Shown here piece after piece: positions 8,286 through 17,919 of a stretch of DNA of 64,000 nucleotides (position 1 is its first letter; each line of letters opens with the position of its first letter). The stretch is from Melioribacteraceae bacterium. Lineage in GTDB: Bacteria > Bacteroidota > Ignavibacteria > Ignavibacteriales > Melioribacteraceae. Position numbers and translations under genes: made by a program. Location: the NCBI GenBank assembly GCA_021740785.1, contig JAIOZI010000013.1, positions 1-64,000 on the forward strand. Direction: 5' to 3'. The notes below the pieces were generated by a model. The model was not told where the DNA came from. It made no database searches and was given only the letters and a program-made list of their open reading frames with translations.

Positions 8286-9622
8286 TGAACCTAATTAAAA
8301 GTGTCATATTGATTTTGGTATTCTTTTGTTCCATTAATTTCGGATCAAACGATCTCCCGTTAGTAAGTAACGGGGATATCAAGTTTTATATTGATATAGC
8401 CGGATTCAAAAGTGAAGACGATTTAACATACCAAGAATTTTATCTAATGCTCTTCACTGATCAATTAAGTACTAAAGATGTTGAAGGAAGAGAAGAAGCG
8501 GCGTATTCAATTCGATTTTTCATAAATGACAATTTTGGAAAGTTAATAACATCAAAAGAGTGGGAGACCACTGTAAATTTACAGCAGAGGGATAATGAAA
8601 CTTTATCCCGGGCAATATATGATCAATGGGCTGAACTAATGGAAGCTGGATCATATAGGATTCAAATCAGATTAAAGGATATCCATACTGATCGTTATGG
8701 TACTGCAGAGGCTCAGATTACGATCAAGAAGTTTAATAATGTCGAATTCATTTCCAGTGAAATTGAATTTGTTTCGCAAATAAAAAATGATAATGGCAGC
8801 AGTCCTTTCGTAAAAGGAAATAAATCGGTTGTGCCGAATCCCTGGCGAAGATACGGCATATTAAATCCGGTAATTTATTTCTACTACGAACTTTATAATA
8901 TTCCTTCGATTGTTGGTGATAGCTTCAATGTACAATACCGGTTTGTTGATTTGAATGGTACCTCTTTAAAAACATTTCCAAAATCGGTGCTCCATATTCC
9001 GGGCGCTTCAATTAGTGTTATTCATGGATTGAATGTTTCAAATGTAGCGTCCGGAATTTATTTATTGGAAGTAGAAATAGTTGACTCGAATGATGAGGCG
9101 CTGCTGATAAATTCGAGACAGTTTGAAGTAATTCAGGCGGACTATATTTCTAAATCAACAGAGGCAAACGAAGCATTAGATATCTCTAAAAAAGTGGCAG
9201 AGTATTTATTGAGTCCTGATGAATTCAGCAAGTATGAAGATTTAAACGAAAACGGCAAACTTGAGTTCATGCTTAATTATTGGCGAAATCAGGATCCCAA
9301 TCCAGCTACTAAAGAAAATGAATATCTCAAGACGATAATTAATAGATATTTATTTGCGAACAAAAACTTCTCCTGGGCAAATATTGAAGGCTGGAGTACT
9401 GAACGCGGCAGAGTTTTGATTCAATTCGGTATCCCGGATGAAATTAATCGATTCCCGTTCGAAGATTTCCTAGCTCCATATGAAGTGTGGATTTATTCAA
9501 GAGAGAGGCAGTTCAAGTTTATTTTTGGAGACAAGAGATCCGACGGGCGTTATATTTTACTGCATTCCACTTTGGAAGGTGAAATATATAACTCAAACTG
9601 GATCGACGAATTAAGAATATAA
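8285..9622 (+). CDS. secreted GWxTD-domain protein
   Basis: A 445-residue exported protein with an N-terminal signal sequence (SVILILVFFCSINFG). The last 80 residues form a GWxTD domain: GWSTERGRVLIQFGIPDEI at 369-387, then YEVWIY and a FKFIFGD strand. The motif here reads GWSTE, with Glu in place of the usual Asp. The middle part contains an Ig-like beta-sandwich region (EVEIVDSNDEALLIN). GWxTD domains are common in Bacteroidota-Ignavibacteria-Acidobacteria proteins and have no established function. The gene overlaps the permease stop by one base, tying an envelope protein of unknown role to an ABC importer. It is followed after 28 bases by a lipoprotein gene. Confidence 0.85.
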   Translation: MNLIKSVILILVFFCSINFGSNDLPLVSNGDIKFYIDIAGFKSEDDLTYQEFYLMLFTDQLSTKDVEGREEAAYSIRFFINDNFGKLITSKEWETTVNLQQRDNETLSRAIYDQWAELMEAGSYRIQIRLKDIHTDRYGTAEAQITIKKFNNVEFISSEIEFVSQIKNDNGSSPFVKGNKSVVPNPWRRYGILNPVIYFYYELYNIPSIVGDSFNVQYRFVDLNGTSLKTFPKSVLHIPGASISVIHGLNVSNVASGIYLLEVEIVDSNDEALLINSRQFEVIQADYISKSTEANEALDISKKVAEYLLSPDEFSKYEDLNENGKLEFMLNYWRNQDPNPATKENEYLKTIINRYLFANKNFSWANIEGWSTERGRVLIQFGIPDEINRFPFEDFLAPYEVWIYSRERQFKFIFGDKRSDGRYILLHSTLEGEIYNSNWIDELRI

Positions 9623-9650
9623 TTTTCATAAAATTTTTTGGAAAAATTAA

Positions 9651-10607
9651 ATGAAAAAGAAATCTATAATCAAAAACATTTACAAACTGATTCTTATCGC
9701 TATTCTTTTTGCATGTTCCGAGAGTGATGATGCACTGGCGCCGTATGAAGGATCCCCTTCAATGTCAAATATCAACATAGAAGAAAATTCGTATAATCCG
9801 AAAATAACGTGGCTGGGCGGATATGTTTCGGTTGTCGGTGTTAATCAAGGAGATAAAGCCGCTCTGGATTCAAGTCTCATTTGGCTTATTCATTCTTCAG
9901 GGGATAACATTCAATATCCTGTTACCTATGGCAGTTTACCTTCTAATGCAGAAAGTTTACAAAGTGAATATGGCGGCAAGTTTATTGAAAGTCTTGTTGA
10001 GGATAATGGATATAATTTTTGGGTTTTAAAAGAAAATGCATGGAAAGAAATAAGTGGAACTAAGAATAAATATCTTGCCTTCGACTCATCAATTGTCAAC
10101 GGAGAGGTAATTCAGGTTGAGGATACTTTATTACTTTCGGATTATGAATTTACTAGTCTCAATTACTTTATTGATGCCTACGTAAATATAGACACATCAA
10201 ACGTACTTAGCGCCGGCAGACTGGCTCAAATCACTCTTCAAGAAACAGATACAAGTAACAGTTTAATAGTAGACTGGGAGATTGCACAAACCGGGATCAC
10301 CGATTCATTACTTTCCGCAGCAGGAATTTGTATAGGCGAACAGTATGATATTAATAAAGCGCTCTGGGAAGTATGGTCGGTTCATGAAGAGAACGGAGAA
10401 GCAGTTTATGGAAAAAGAAATGTTTTGAGCAAACCCTTTATTGTAGGTCAATCTTTTGACAGCACTCATGTGTTCGTTGAATTTCCTGAAACCGGTCTGG
10501 AACGTAATCAAAATTATTATATCTGGATAGCTTCTAAGGAATGGGATGGTGAAAGACGAGGCAGAACAGTTAATGGCTACGCATATATAAAGTTATCAAC
10601 ATGGTAA
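9651..10607 (+). CDS. surface or periplasmic lipoprotein, unknown
   Basis: A 318-residue protein with a lipoprotein signal ending at Cys22 (ILFACS). After the lipobox the protein is beta-rich with Asp, Asn and Ser-rich loops and a segment KITWLGGYVSVVGVNQG that looks like fibronectin-like sandwich folds. No catalytic motif was recognised. It lies between the GWxTD protein and a FadL-like barrel and overlaps the open frame of the latter, so an envelope complex with these neighbours is a reasonable guess. Alternatives are a glycan-binding lipoprotein standing in for SusD, or an accessory to the T9SS-exported protein downstream. No direct evidence separates these. Confidence 0.75.
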   Translation: MKKKSIIKNIYKLILIAILFACSESDDALAPYEGSPSMSNINIEENSYNPKITWLGGYVSVVGVNQGDKAALDSSLIWLIHSSGDNIQYPVTYGSLPSNAESLQSEYGGKFIESLVEDNGYNFWVLKENAWKEISGTKNKYLAFDSSIVNGEVIQVEDTLLLSDYEFTSLNYFIDAYVNIDTSNVLSAGRLAQITLQETDTSNSLIVDWEIAQTGITDSLLSAAGICIGEQYDINKALWEVWSVHEENGEAVYGKRNVLSKPFIVGQSFDSTHVFVEFPETGLERNQNYYIWIASKEWDGERRGRTVNGYAYIKLSTW

Positions 10608-10627
10608 AATTAATTCGTGGAGATAGC

Positions 10628-11923
10628 ATGATCTATCAAAATATTAAAAAAATAATCGTTCTTCTATTTGCTTCCAGTATAATTTTTGCAGGAGGAACAG
10701 ACTTCAATTCATTGAATGGTGGAAAAACTTCTTCGCTTAACGGAATTTATATCGCCGGTTTCGATGGAATCACCGGGATATTTACTAACCCAGCAAGTTT
10801 ATCCTCTTTAAGCGGTGCGGGTATAGAAGTTTTCATGTTCGATAAATTGGGCGAGCAGTATTTCAACAGCGAAAATAACGGTTATTTTCAGTCCTTTAGG
10901 GAAGACGATTTTTCAATCACCGGCGGTGCGTATTGGAGTTATTCGAATGAGTTAACTTTTGGCATTGGTTATTTTACTGCTGCGAGATATAACATCGATT
11001 GGGCTTTCACAACTATCCGCAAAAAGGGCTCAACTTCAATAATTTTAGCATTCGATTACATGAATACAATCAGAACTAATGTAATTGTGCCCGGATTATC
11101 CTATAAGCTGGGAAATTTATCGATTGGCGCTGCGGCAGCTATTTATAGAACAAGAGTCGAAACTGCTTTCCCAAAAGATAATTCATTGTGGATTGCTGAC
11201 AGCGGTTCGGCGGCATATCAACTCAGTTATGCTTCCACCGGCTGGGGATACGGTTTTATTCTGGGATTGGATTATCAATTTACACCCGGCTTTGTAATGG
11301 GTGTGAGTGTTAGATCAGGATTCAAAACCGAATTAGAAGGAATCGGTCATTCAAAATACTTGCAGGATATTCATGATGCATCCTCTTCGTCTGATCTAAC
11401 ATCAGATTATGAAATGCCATGGGTAATTGGTATCGGCGGCTTATATAATTTAACCGGTCAATTAGCATTGAATGTGGATTTTAGACTGAATCTGTGGTCA
11501 GGGATTGAAAATATTTTTCAGTATGAATTCAGCGATACTGCCTGGCAGGCTCAGTTAAAAGATGTTGATGCTGCGTTTGGATTGAGCGGTACGGATTTAA
11601 ATCCTCAATTCAAAGATGCAATGGATCTTGGAATTGGTGTAGAATACGTTTCAAATTCAAACTTGCACTACAGGATTGGTTACCGGTTTAGTGAATCTCC
11701 TATTAAACATTCATCCTTGAATATGTTGTTTTCTTCGGTCGATCAGCATTGGTTGTCGGCAGGGTTGGGTCTGAAACAAAATGAATGGGAGATCGATCTC
11801 AGCATCTCATACTCTTTGGGTGCCGAAAGAGAAATAATGAATAATGGAATACCATCACAGTCCGGGAAACATGATACATCAATATTTTTACCGGCTTTAA
11901 ATTTACGATATAATATTTACTAG
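10628..11923 (+). CDS. FadL/OmpP1-like outer-membrane beta-barrel protein
   Basis: A 431-residue outer-membrane protein. A signal peptide (IIVLLFASSIIFAGG) is followed by SLNGIYIAGFDGITGIFTNP, the N-terminal pattern of FadL/PorV-like barrels with an NPAS motif, and then many alternating strands ending in an aromatic-terminated strand (LRYNIY). I chose the ATG at 10628, preceded by GGAGA, over the ATG at 10601 that overlaps the previous gene and adds nine residues before the signal peptide. The protein could let hydrophobic or sugar ligands across the outer membrane, or act as a PorV-like partner for T9SS cargo. It closes the first operon-like block of six genes. Confidence 0.82.
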   Translation: MIYQNIKKIIVLLFASSIIFAGGTDFNSLNGGKTSSLNGIYIAGFDGITGIFTNPASLSSLSGAGIEVFMFDKLGEQYFNSENNGYFQSFREDDFSITGGAYWSYSNELTFGIGYFTAARYNIDWAFTTIRKKGSTSIILAFDYMNTIRTNVIVPGLSYKLGNLSIGAAAAIYRTRVETAFPKDNSLWIADSGSAAYQLSYASTGWGYGFILGLDYQFTPGFVMGVSVRSGFKTELEGIGHSKYLQDIHDASSSSDLTSDYEMPWVIGIGGLYNLTGQLALNVDFRLNLWSGIENIFQYEFSDTAWQAQLKDVDAAFGLSGTDLNPQFKDAMDLGIGVEYVSNSNLHYRIGYRFSESPIKHSSLNMLFSSVDQHWLSAGLGLKQNEWEIDLSISYSLGAEREIMNNGIPSQSGKHDTSIFLPALNLRYNIY

Positions 11924-11990
11924 CAAGGAATGTAGTTTCAAATGAACAACATAATTACAATTATTTCATCAATAACAATTTGGAGGTTAC

Positions 11991-13946
11991 ATGAGTAGAT
12001 TAAATCTACTTTCCGTAATTTTTCTTTTCCTCTTTGTTTCACTAACTCTAGCTCAGGATTATACCAGAAAGGAAGTCACCGTTCCTAAAGTAGATCCTTC
12101 TGCAATTACTCTCGACGGTCAGATGGATGAACCTGAGTGGCAGGACGGCGCGCAGGTTAATTTGGTCACGGCTACGAGTTATGAAATGTTTGCTCTCTAT
12201 TATTATAGAGACGGCTTAACCGAACCTGATTTTGACGAATATTACGGTCGTTTATTATGGACTGAAGACACTCTTTTCGTCTTCATGCATATTGACGAAT
12301 TCGTAAATGATTCGACAAATCTGTACTGGAATGGTAAATGGACGGGCGACCAGCTTTTTGTGAGTCTCTCAAGCCGTTTATCAACTAACATGATGGGCTG
12401 GTATGACGGTAATTCGTACTTAGCTCCTGAAGGTCCTTATCATTATTGGATTTTTGGTGATCAGGTTACATTAAACGGTGGAGATACTTCCTTCATCCCC
12501 GAACAATACCGCGGCTGTTATGAAGATTCACTAAAAGCGTTTGACGCTGCCGATAATGTTGAGTGGGCAACTTTTATTGATACCACAACCGGTGTTTGGA
12601 ATATTGAAATGAGAATTTATAATCCTCATGTTGAAGCTCAATCAGCCGTAGGTTTTAATGTCGGCGGTAGTGTCGGTTCACGCCAAACAGATGAAGAGTT
12701 CGGTGATGCCTATGCATATTATACATGGCAGCCGAATATTCCCGACGATCCGTTTGCCGATCCTTTCGGTAATGGTGATCCGGGTTATTTCAACTTAGCT
12801 AATGCCGACTATTGGGCTGTACTTCACTTCGAAGAAGGCGACGATGATTATTCCCGCAAAAAGGTTGATGTACCTGCAGTTCAACCGGGAACAATTACAG
12901 TTGATGGTGTAATGGATGAAGCAGCTTGGGAAACAGCAGGTGAAGCAAATTTAGTAACACCAACAAGTTACGAAATGTTCGCTCTTTACTATTACCGCGA
13001 TGGTTTTTCAGAACCTGAGTATGATGAATATTACGGAAGATTGCTCTGGACAACCGATACTCTTTACTTATTCTTACACATTGATGAATATGTAAATGAT
13101 TCCACAGGACTTTACTGGAACGGCAAATGGGTGGGCGATCAGTTGTTTGTAAGTCTTTCCGATAGACTAGCGAGAAATATGATGGGATGGTATGACGGTA
13201 ATTCTTATGCCGCTCCCGACGGTCCTTATCATTTCTGGATTCTCGGTGATGATATAACGCTTAACGGCGGAGATACGACTTATGTTCCGTGGGAATATAG
13301 AGAATGTTTCGATTTCTCGGATTCATTAATGACAAATCCCGATCCATCTGAATTTGCTCGTTGGGCGACCAATATCAATTATGAAACAGGCGTTTGGGAT
13401 CTTGAAATGGCTATTTATAATCCGAACGTAACTTCACAATCAAGGTTGGGATTTAATATCGGTGGAAGTAACGGTTCACAGCAGACGGATGAAGAATTTG
13501 GAGATGCTTATGGTTATTATACATGGCAGCCGAATATTCCCGATGATCCGTTTGGCGACCCGTTTGGTAACGGTGATCCAGGCTTCTTTAATTTAGCTAA
13601 TTCCGAATACTGGGCAGTCCTAAACATGGTTGGTACTGTTACAAGTGTAGGGGAAGGTTTAATTAGTGATGAAGTACCAACTGATTTTCAGTTGAAACAG
13701 AATTATCCGAATCCGTTTAACCCAACAACTACAATTCAATTTGCAGTTGCTGAACAAAGCCCAATTTCTATTAGGATATATAATACTCTCGGTCAGTTGG
13801 TTGAAACTCTTATAAATAGAGAAGATATGTCAGCCGGTACGTATTCAATTAATTGGGATGCTTCAAGACTTGCGAGCGGTGTTTATTTCTACACATTGGA
13901 AACTAACAAAACTCTATTATCAAGAAAAATGATCTTATTGAAGTAA
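11991..13946 (+). CDS. T9SS-exported protein with two CBM9-like repeats
   Basis: A 651-residue secreted protein with three parts: signal peptide (1-21), two highly similar halves (about 22-283 and 287-549), and a type IX secretion C-terminal sorting domain (566-651, YPNPFNP at 572-578). Each half opens with a DG.MDE..W motif typical of family 9-like carbohydrate-binding/DOMON sandwiches, followed by conserved runs such as TSYEMFALYYYRDG and MMGWYDGNSY. No catalytic site was recognised, so glycan binding at the cell surface is the likely role. GGAGG eight bases before the ATG is a strong ribosome site. A terminator-like hairpin follows the gene. Confidence 0.85.
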   Translation: MSRLNLLSVIFLFLFVSLTLAQDYTRKEVTVPKVDPSAITLDGQMDEPEWQDGAQVNLVTATSYEMFALYYYRDGLTEPDFDEYYGRLLWTEDTLFVFMHIDEFVNDSTNLYWNGKWTGDQLFVSLSSRLSTNMMGWYDGNSYLAPEGPYHYWIFGDQVTLNGGDTSFIPEQYRGCYEDSLKAFDAADNVEWATFIDTTTGVWNIEMRIYNPHVEAQSAVGFNVGGSVGSRQTDEEFGDAYAYYTWQPNIPDDPFADPFGNGDPGYFNLANADYWAVLHFEEGDDDYSRKKVDVPAVQPGTITVDGVMDEAAWETAGEANLVTPTSYEMFALYYYRDGFSEPEYDEYYGRLLWTTDTLYLFLHIDEYVNDSTGLYWNGKWVGDQLFVSLSDRLARNMMGWYDGNSYAAPDGPYHFWILGDDITLNGGDTTYVPWEYRECFDFSDSLMTNPDPSEFARWATNINYETGVWDLEMAIYNPNVTSQSRLGFNIGGSNGSQQTDEEFGDAYGYYTWQPNIPDDPFGDPFGNGDPGFFNLANSEYWAVLNMVGTVTSVGEGLISDEVPTDFQLKQNYPNPFNPTTTIQFAVAEQSPISIRIYNTLGQLVETLINREDMSAGTYSINWDASRLASGVYFYTLETNKTLLSRKMILLK

Positions 13947-13956
13947 TTTATGAATA

Positions 13957-13984
13957 GGCGGCGAGGCTAAACTGCTTCGCCGCC
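13957..13984 (+). terminator. GC-rich hairpin terminator
   Basis: GGCGGCGA at 13957-13964 pairs with TCGCCGCC at 13977-13984 across a 12-base loop, and GAATTTATTTT follows. It sits in the 61-base gap after the CBM9-like gene. The T-run is broken, so termination may be partial. Confidence 0.6.
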
Positions 13985-14007
13985 GAATTTATTTTCGGAG
14001 AAGAAAG

Positions 14008-14961
14008 TTGAAAGCAGCAATTTTATACGGCGCACATGATTTTAGAATTGAGGAAATCGAAACGCCATCAATTAATGATGATCAATGTTTAGTTGATGTG
14101 AAAGCCTGCGGTGTCTGTCATTCGGAAATTCACCAATGGGAAAAAACCTTAGATGGACTCGAATATCCGAGGTTTATCGGGCACGAAATTGCAGGCATTA
14201 TAAAAGCAACAGGAAAAAACATAAGTGAATTTAATGTTGGGGATAGAGTTGCTGTCTGGACCGACGGAACAGGCTATGCTGAACAAGCGGCGGTAGACAG
14301 CAGGTTCATATTTAAACTGAATGATGAAATATCTTTTGCAGAAGCTCTTGCAGAACCGATCGGATGCACAACTAACGGTGTATTAAAAGCCGGATTGGAA
14401 TTAGATCAAACTGTTGCCTTAGTCGGAACCGGATTCATGGGATTAATAATGATCCAAGAACTGAAATTAATGGGATTAAAAAAAATTATTGCAATTGATG
14501 TACGAAAGGAAATGCTGGACTTGGCTGAAAAGCTGAGCGCGGATGTTGTACTAAATCCACTAAAGGAAGACGCTAATGCCGCAATCAAAAATTTAACAAA
14601 TGGTAAAGGAGTTGATGCTGCCTTTGAAGTTGGCGGAAATGAAAAGACATTAAATATGGCGGCGAACATAACACGGATGGAAGGAAAATTAGTGATATTC
14701 GGTTTTCACCCCGGTGCAAGAAAAATTGATGATTTAGGTTATTGGAATTGGATGGCTTTTGATATAGTAAACGCGCATTTCAGAAATGTTGATACAATTT
14801 ATAAAGGTACGAAGATCGGAATGAATTTATTGAATGATCGTAAAATTAATATGAAACCGTTGGTCACTCACTCGTTTGAGTTGAAAGAAATAGAAAAAGC
14901 ATTTGAAGCAGCAAACACTAAACCCGAAGGATTTGTAAAAGCGGTTATTGTAAATGAATGA
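14008..14961 (+). CDS. zinc-dependent alcohol dehydrogenase-like protein (MDR family)
   Basis: A 317-residue cytoplasmic NAD(P)-dependent oxidoreductase. The catalytic zinc ligands are seen as Cys37 (CGVCHSE) and His59-Glu60 (GHE), and a Rossmann motif VGTGFMG follows in the middle. The structural-zinc four-cysteine lobe is missing, since after GDRVAVW the chain goes straight to TDGTGYAEQ, making it shorter than typical 340-350-residue members. TTG start with GGAG upstream. It lies directly before the TonB receptor gene and is the only cytoplasmic enzyme in the envelope block. Sugar-alcohol or threonine-dehydrogenase-like activity is possible; the substrate is not evident. Confidence 0.85.
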   Translation: MKAAILYGAHDFRIEEIETPSINDDQCLVDVKACGVCHSEIHQWEKTLDGLEYPRFIGHEIAGIIKATGKNISEFNVGDRVAVWTDGTGYAEQAAVDSRFIFKLNDEISFAEALAEPIGCTTNGVLKAGLELDQTVALVGTGFMGLIMIQELKLMGLKKIIAIDVRKEMLDLAEKLSADVVLNPLKEDANAAIKNLTNGKGVDAAFEVGGNEKTLNMAANITRMEGKLVIFGFHPGARKIDDLGYWNWMAFDIVNAHFRNVDTIYKGTKIGMNLLNDRKINMKPLVTHSFELKEIEKAFEAANTKPEGFVKAVIVNE

Positions 14962-15015
14962 AAATTGTTTGAATAAATGGATTCAAAATATAAACAAATG
15001 ATAATAAGGCTGTAT

Positions 15016-17889
15016 ATGAAAAGTCTAAGAATATTATTTTCGACAACCCTTACATTATTCGTCGTAACATTATTATCCGTCAGTACATTTGCTGCCGGAG
15101 GAAAGATTACCGGGAAAATTACTGATACTGAAACCGGTGAATTATTACTTGGTGTTAATGTTTTGCTCGAAGGAACATCAATGGGCGCAGCATCTGATGT
15201 AAACGGAGAATATTTCATACTCAATATTCCGCCCGGCAAATATAATTTGATTGCAACTATGGTCGGTTATAAAAGAACCGTAATACAGGATATTGAAGTC
15301 AGTCAAAATCATACGACGGAAGTAAATATTGAAATGCACGAAACCGTAATGAAGATTGACGAAGATATTGTTGTTGTTGCCGATCGACCGTTAGTTGAGA
15401 GGGATCAGACATCAACACGGCATTTTGTTGATTCGGAAGAAATTTCAACACGACCAACAAGTCAGTTGATGGAAATCCTTACAACATTACCTGGTATTGA
15501 TCAAAATCCCGGCGGTGAACTGGTTGTGCGGAGAGGTACTCTTGATCAAGTAGCGTTTTTAATTGACGGTGTACGTGCAAGAAATCCACTTGATTTTCAA
15601 CCATATACAAATGTGAATTTAAGTTCAATTCAAGAACTGGAAATTATAACCGGCGGTTTTGATGCTGAATATGGCGAAGCACAATCAGGTGTGTTCAATA
15701 TTGTAACGAAGGAAGGATCGAATAAATTACAAGGTTATACAGAATTTCGTTATACGCCTCCCGGGTTGAATCATTGGGGGACAGCTTTCTATGATTACTC
15801 AACTGATATTTACTGGGAAAACTCCCATGCGCGCCATCTACAATGGTGGATTGATAATCCCGATCAGTGGGTTGATGACAGCGGAATTAAAGGAAATGAT
15901 CCGTCATCCATTTGGACGCCTCAGGAGGCTTATGAGAATTATATGCAAACACATCAACCGTTAAATGATTATACGGAAAGAAGCGGTTATCAGGCAGAAA
16001 TGTCTATCGGCGGACCTACATTCATCCCCGATCTCTTTTTCTTTGCTTCAGGTAAATATCGAACCGATCCTCCGATAACCGGAAATAGTTATCGTAACAT
16101 GGGAGAATGGCTTGATATATCGGGTAAAATCACTTATAAAATTAATAGTGATCTAAAATTAATGCTTTCGGGATTTTATAGTGATGAGAAGTCCGGATAC
16201 GGGATGGATTATTTACAGCTTGGAGCAGGTTTAGCAAATAAATATGCATATTATGATTTTGCCGGGTTTCCCACTTACTCTGTACAAGGACAATCAATAA
16301 AGTTGACTCATCTTCTTTCTCGAAATACATTCTATGAACTGCAGTTCAACAGAATATTTACCAGAAGAGCACAATCAATTTTCCCTGATGATCCGTACGG
16401 CTGGGAAGACGGATCCCCGGTTTATGATAATTTGCGTGCCGTTGATTCCTTGGGCTCTCCGATAGATGGAGGACATAGTAATATTATCGGGCTTAACACA
16501 ACCGGTTATTATTATAGAGGTTCAGATGAAAATACCGACTATACATTTAGCGGGGATTTAACCAGTCAAATAAATCAAAGATGGCAATTAAAGACAGGTT
16601 TTGATTTAACTTATTACAATCTCAAAAGGTATCAGCAAGGTAAAGCTTATGAGATTGTTGAGGATGATATTTATAATCCTTATGAAGGTGACATATATGC
16701 TCAAAGTAAATTGGAATTCGAAGGATTAATTGTTAATGTCGGTCTCAGGTATGATTTCTACAACCCAAACGATTATGTCTATCTAAATCCCTTCGATCCC
16801 TTCGGTGAAATAGAAGCTTTTGAGACAGAAGAACCAGCCGAAGCAGAAAAAGAGAAAACAAAAATTGAAGGGCAGCTTTCACCCAGGATCGGAATTTCAC
16901 ATCCTATTTCTGAAAATACAGTTTTGCATTTTTCGTACGGACATTTCTTTCAAAGAGCGCCGTTCGGAAACTATGGCGAAGGAACCGGCGGTGATGCGCC
17001 AATGCAAAATGTAACGGGAATACTTAATAGTTATTTAATCGATAGTGAAACAGGCGTAACTGTTCCTTATAATTTAGGTAACAGAAATTTAAAACCGAGA
17101 AAAACAGTTGCTTATGAAATTGGCATCGAACATAATTTTGCAGGTATTGTTACTGATATAACCGGTTTTTATAAAGATATAACAAACAATATCCGGACCG
17201 TAAGGGTCTTTATGTCCGACGGAAATTCATATTTAACAACCGGAAATTCAGATTATGCCGATGCAAAAGGTGTAGAAATTTCTTTGAGAAAACCGCTGTC
17301 AGGTTTCTGGGGCGGATATTTAAATTACTCATGGAGTACGGGAATTGTCGGCAGATCCGGCGACCCTGATGTAATTGCCGCTCCCAACAGCGGTGTTCAA
17401 ACCAGGCTCGATAACCCAATCGGTGATGATATTCAATATGATCCACCAAGAATGAAGTTCGGATTAGTCTTCGCTACTCCAAAAGATTTCAACTTACTTG
17501 GCGGTGTTCTTTCCAATATGCAATTCTCAATTGACTATCAAATTTATTATCCTCACGAACAATTAGTCTGGGATAACTTTAGTTACGGCGGGAAATCTTT
17601 CATGCGACCACCGGATAAGAATGCCGACCTTAGAATAAGAAAAGAGATAAATATACTTGGCGCGATGGCTTCTCTATTCGTGGAAGTCAGGAATGTATTT
17701 AATGATACGTGGATAAACTTACAGTCAATTAATTCGGCAACAGCCGCCCAGAAAGATATAGTTGCTTTTGTAAATTCGGGATTCAATGTGTACCCGGAAA
17801 GAAAACCTGACGGAGGACCTTTCCCGGATCAATTAAGTTACCGTAATCTACCACGAAGAATCATATTTGGATTCGCGTTGGGTTTTTGA
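15016..17889 (+). CDS. TonB-dependent outer-membrane receptor
   Basis: A 957-residue energised outer-membrane importer. In order: signal peptide (ending STFAAGG), a carboxypeptidase-regulatory-like beta-sandwich (GKITGKITDTETGELLLGVN to about residue 110), a plug domain (PTSQLMEILTTLPGIDQNPGG and a FLIDGVRARNPLDF stretch, then GGFDAEYGEAQSG), and a 22-strand-type barrel ending FGFALGF. I chose ATG 15016 with AAGG upstream; an ATG at 14977 would prepend 13 residues. No SusD homologue is adjacent; instead a large secreted protein and a PorV-like protein follow. Uptake of an oligosaccharide from the locus's target glycan is inferred from neighbours. Confidence 0.93.
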   Translation: MKSLRILFSTTLTLFVVTLLSVSTFAAGGKITGKITDTETGELLLGVNVLLEGTSMGAASDVNGEYFILNIPPGKYNLIATMVGYKRTVIQDIEVSQNHTTEVNIEMHETVMKIDEDIVVVADRPLVERDQTSTRHFVDSEEISTRPTSQLMEILTTLPGIDQNPGGELVVRRGTLDQVAFLIDGVRARNPLDFQPYTNVNLSSIQELEIITGGFDAEYGEAQSGVFNIVTKEGSNKLQGYTEFRYTPPGLNHWGTAFYDYSTDIYWENSHARHLQWWIDNPDQWVDDSGIKGNDPSSIWTPQEAYENYMQTHQPLNDYTERSGYQAEMSIGGPTFIPDLFFFASGKYRTDPPITGNSYRNMGEWLDISGKITYKINSDLKLMLSGFYSDEKSGYGMDYLQLGAGLANKYAYYDFAGFPTYSVQGQSIKLTHLLSRNTFYELQFNRIFTRRAQSIFPDDPYGWEDGSPVYDNLRAVDSLGSPIDGGHSNIIGLNTTGYYYRGSDENTDYTFSGDLTSQINQRWQLKTGFDLTYYNLKRYQQGKAYEIVEDDIYNPYEGDIYAQSKLEFEGLIVNVGLRYDFYNPNDYVYLNPFDPFGEIEAFETEEPAEAEKEKTKIEGQLSPRIGISHPISENTVLHFSYGHFFQRAPFGNYGEGTGGDAPMQNVTGILNSYLIDSETGVTVPYNLGNRNLKPRKTVAYEIGIEHNFAGIVTDITGFYKDITNNIRTVRVFMSDGNSYLTTGNSDYADAKGVEISLRKPLSGFWGGYLNYSWSTGIVGRSGDPDVIAAPNSGVQTRLDNPIGDDIQYDPPRMKFGLVFATPKDFNLLGGVLSNMQFSIDYQIYYPHEQLVWDNFSYGGKSFMRPPDKNADLRIRKEINILGAMASLFVEVRNVFNDTWINLQSINSATAAQKDIVAFVNSGFNVYPERKPDGGPFPDQLSYRNLPRRIIFGFALGF

Positions 17890-17919
17890 TTTTATGATAA
17901 ATTAAAAAGAGATCTTGCT

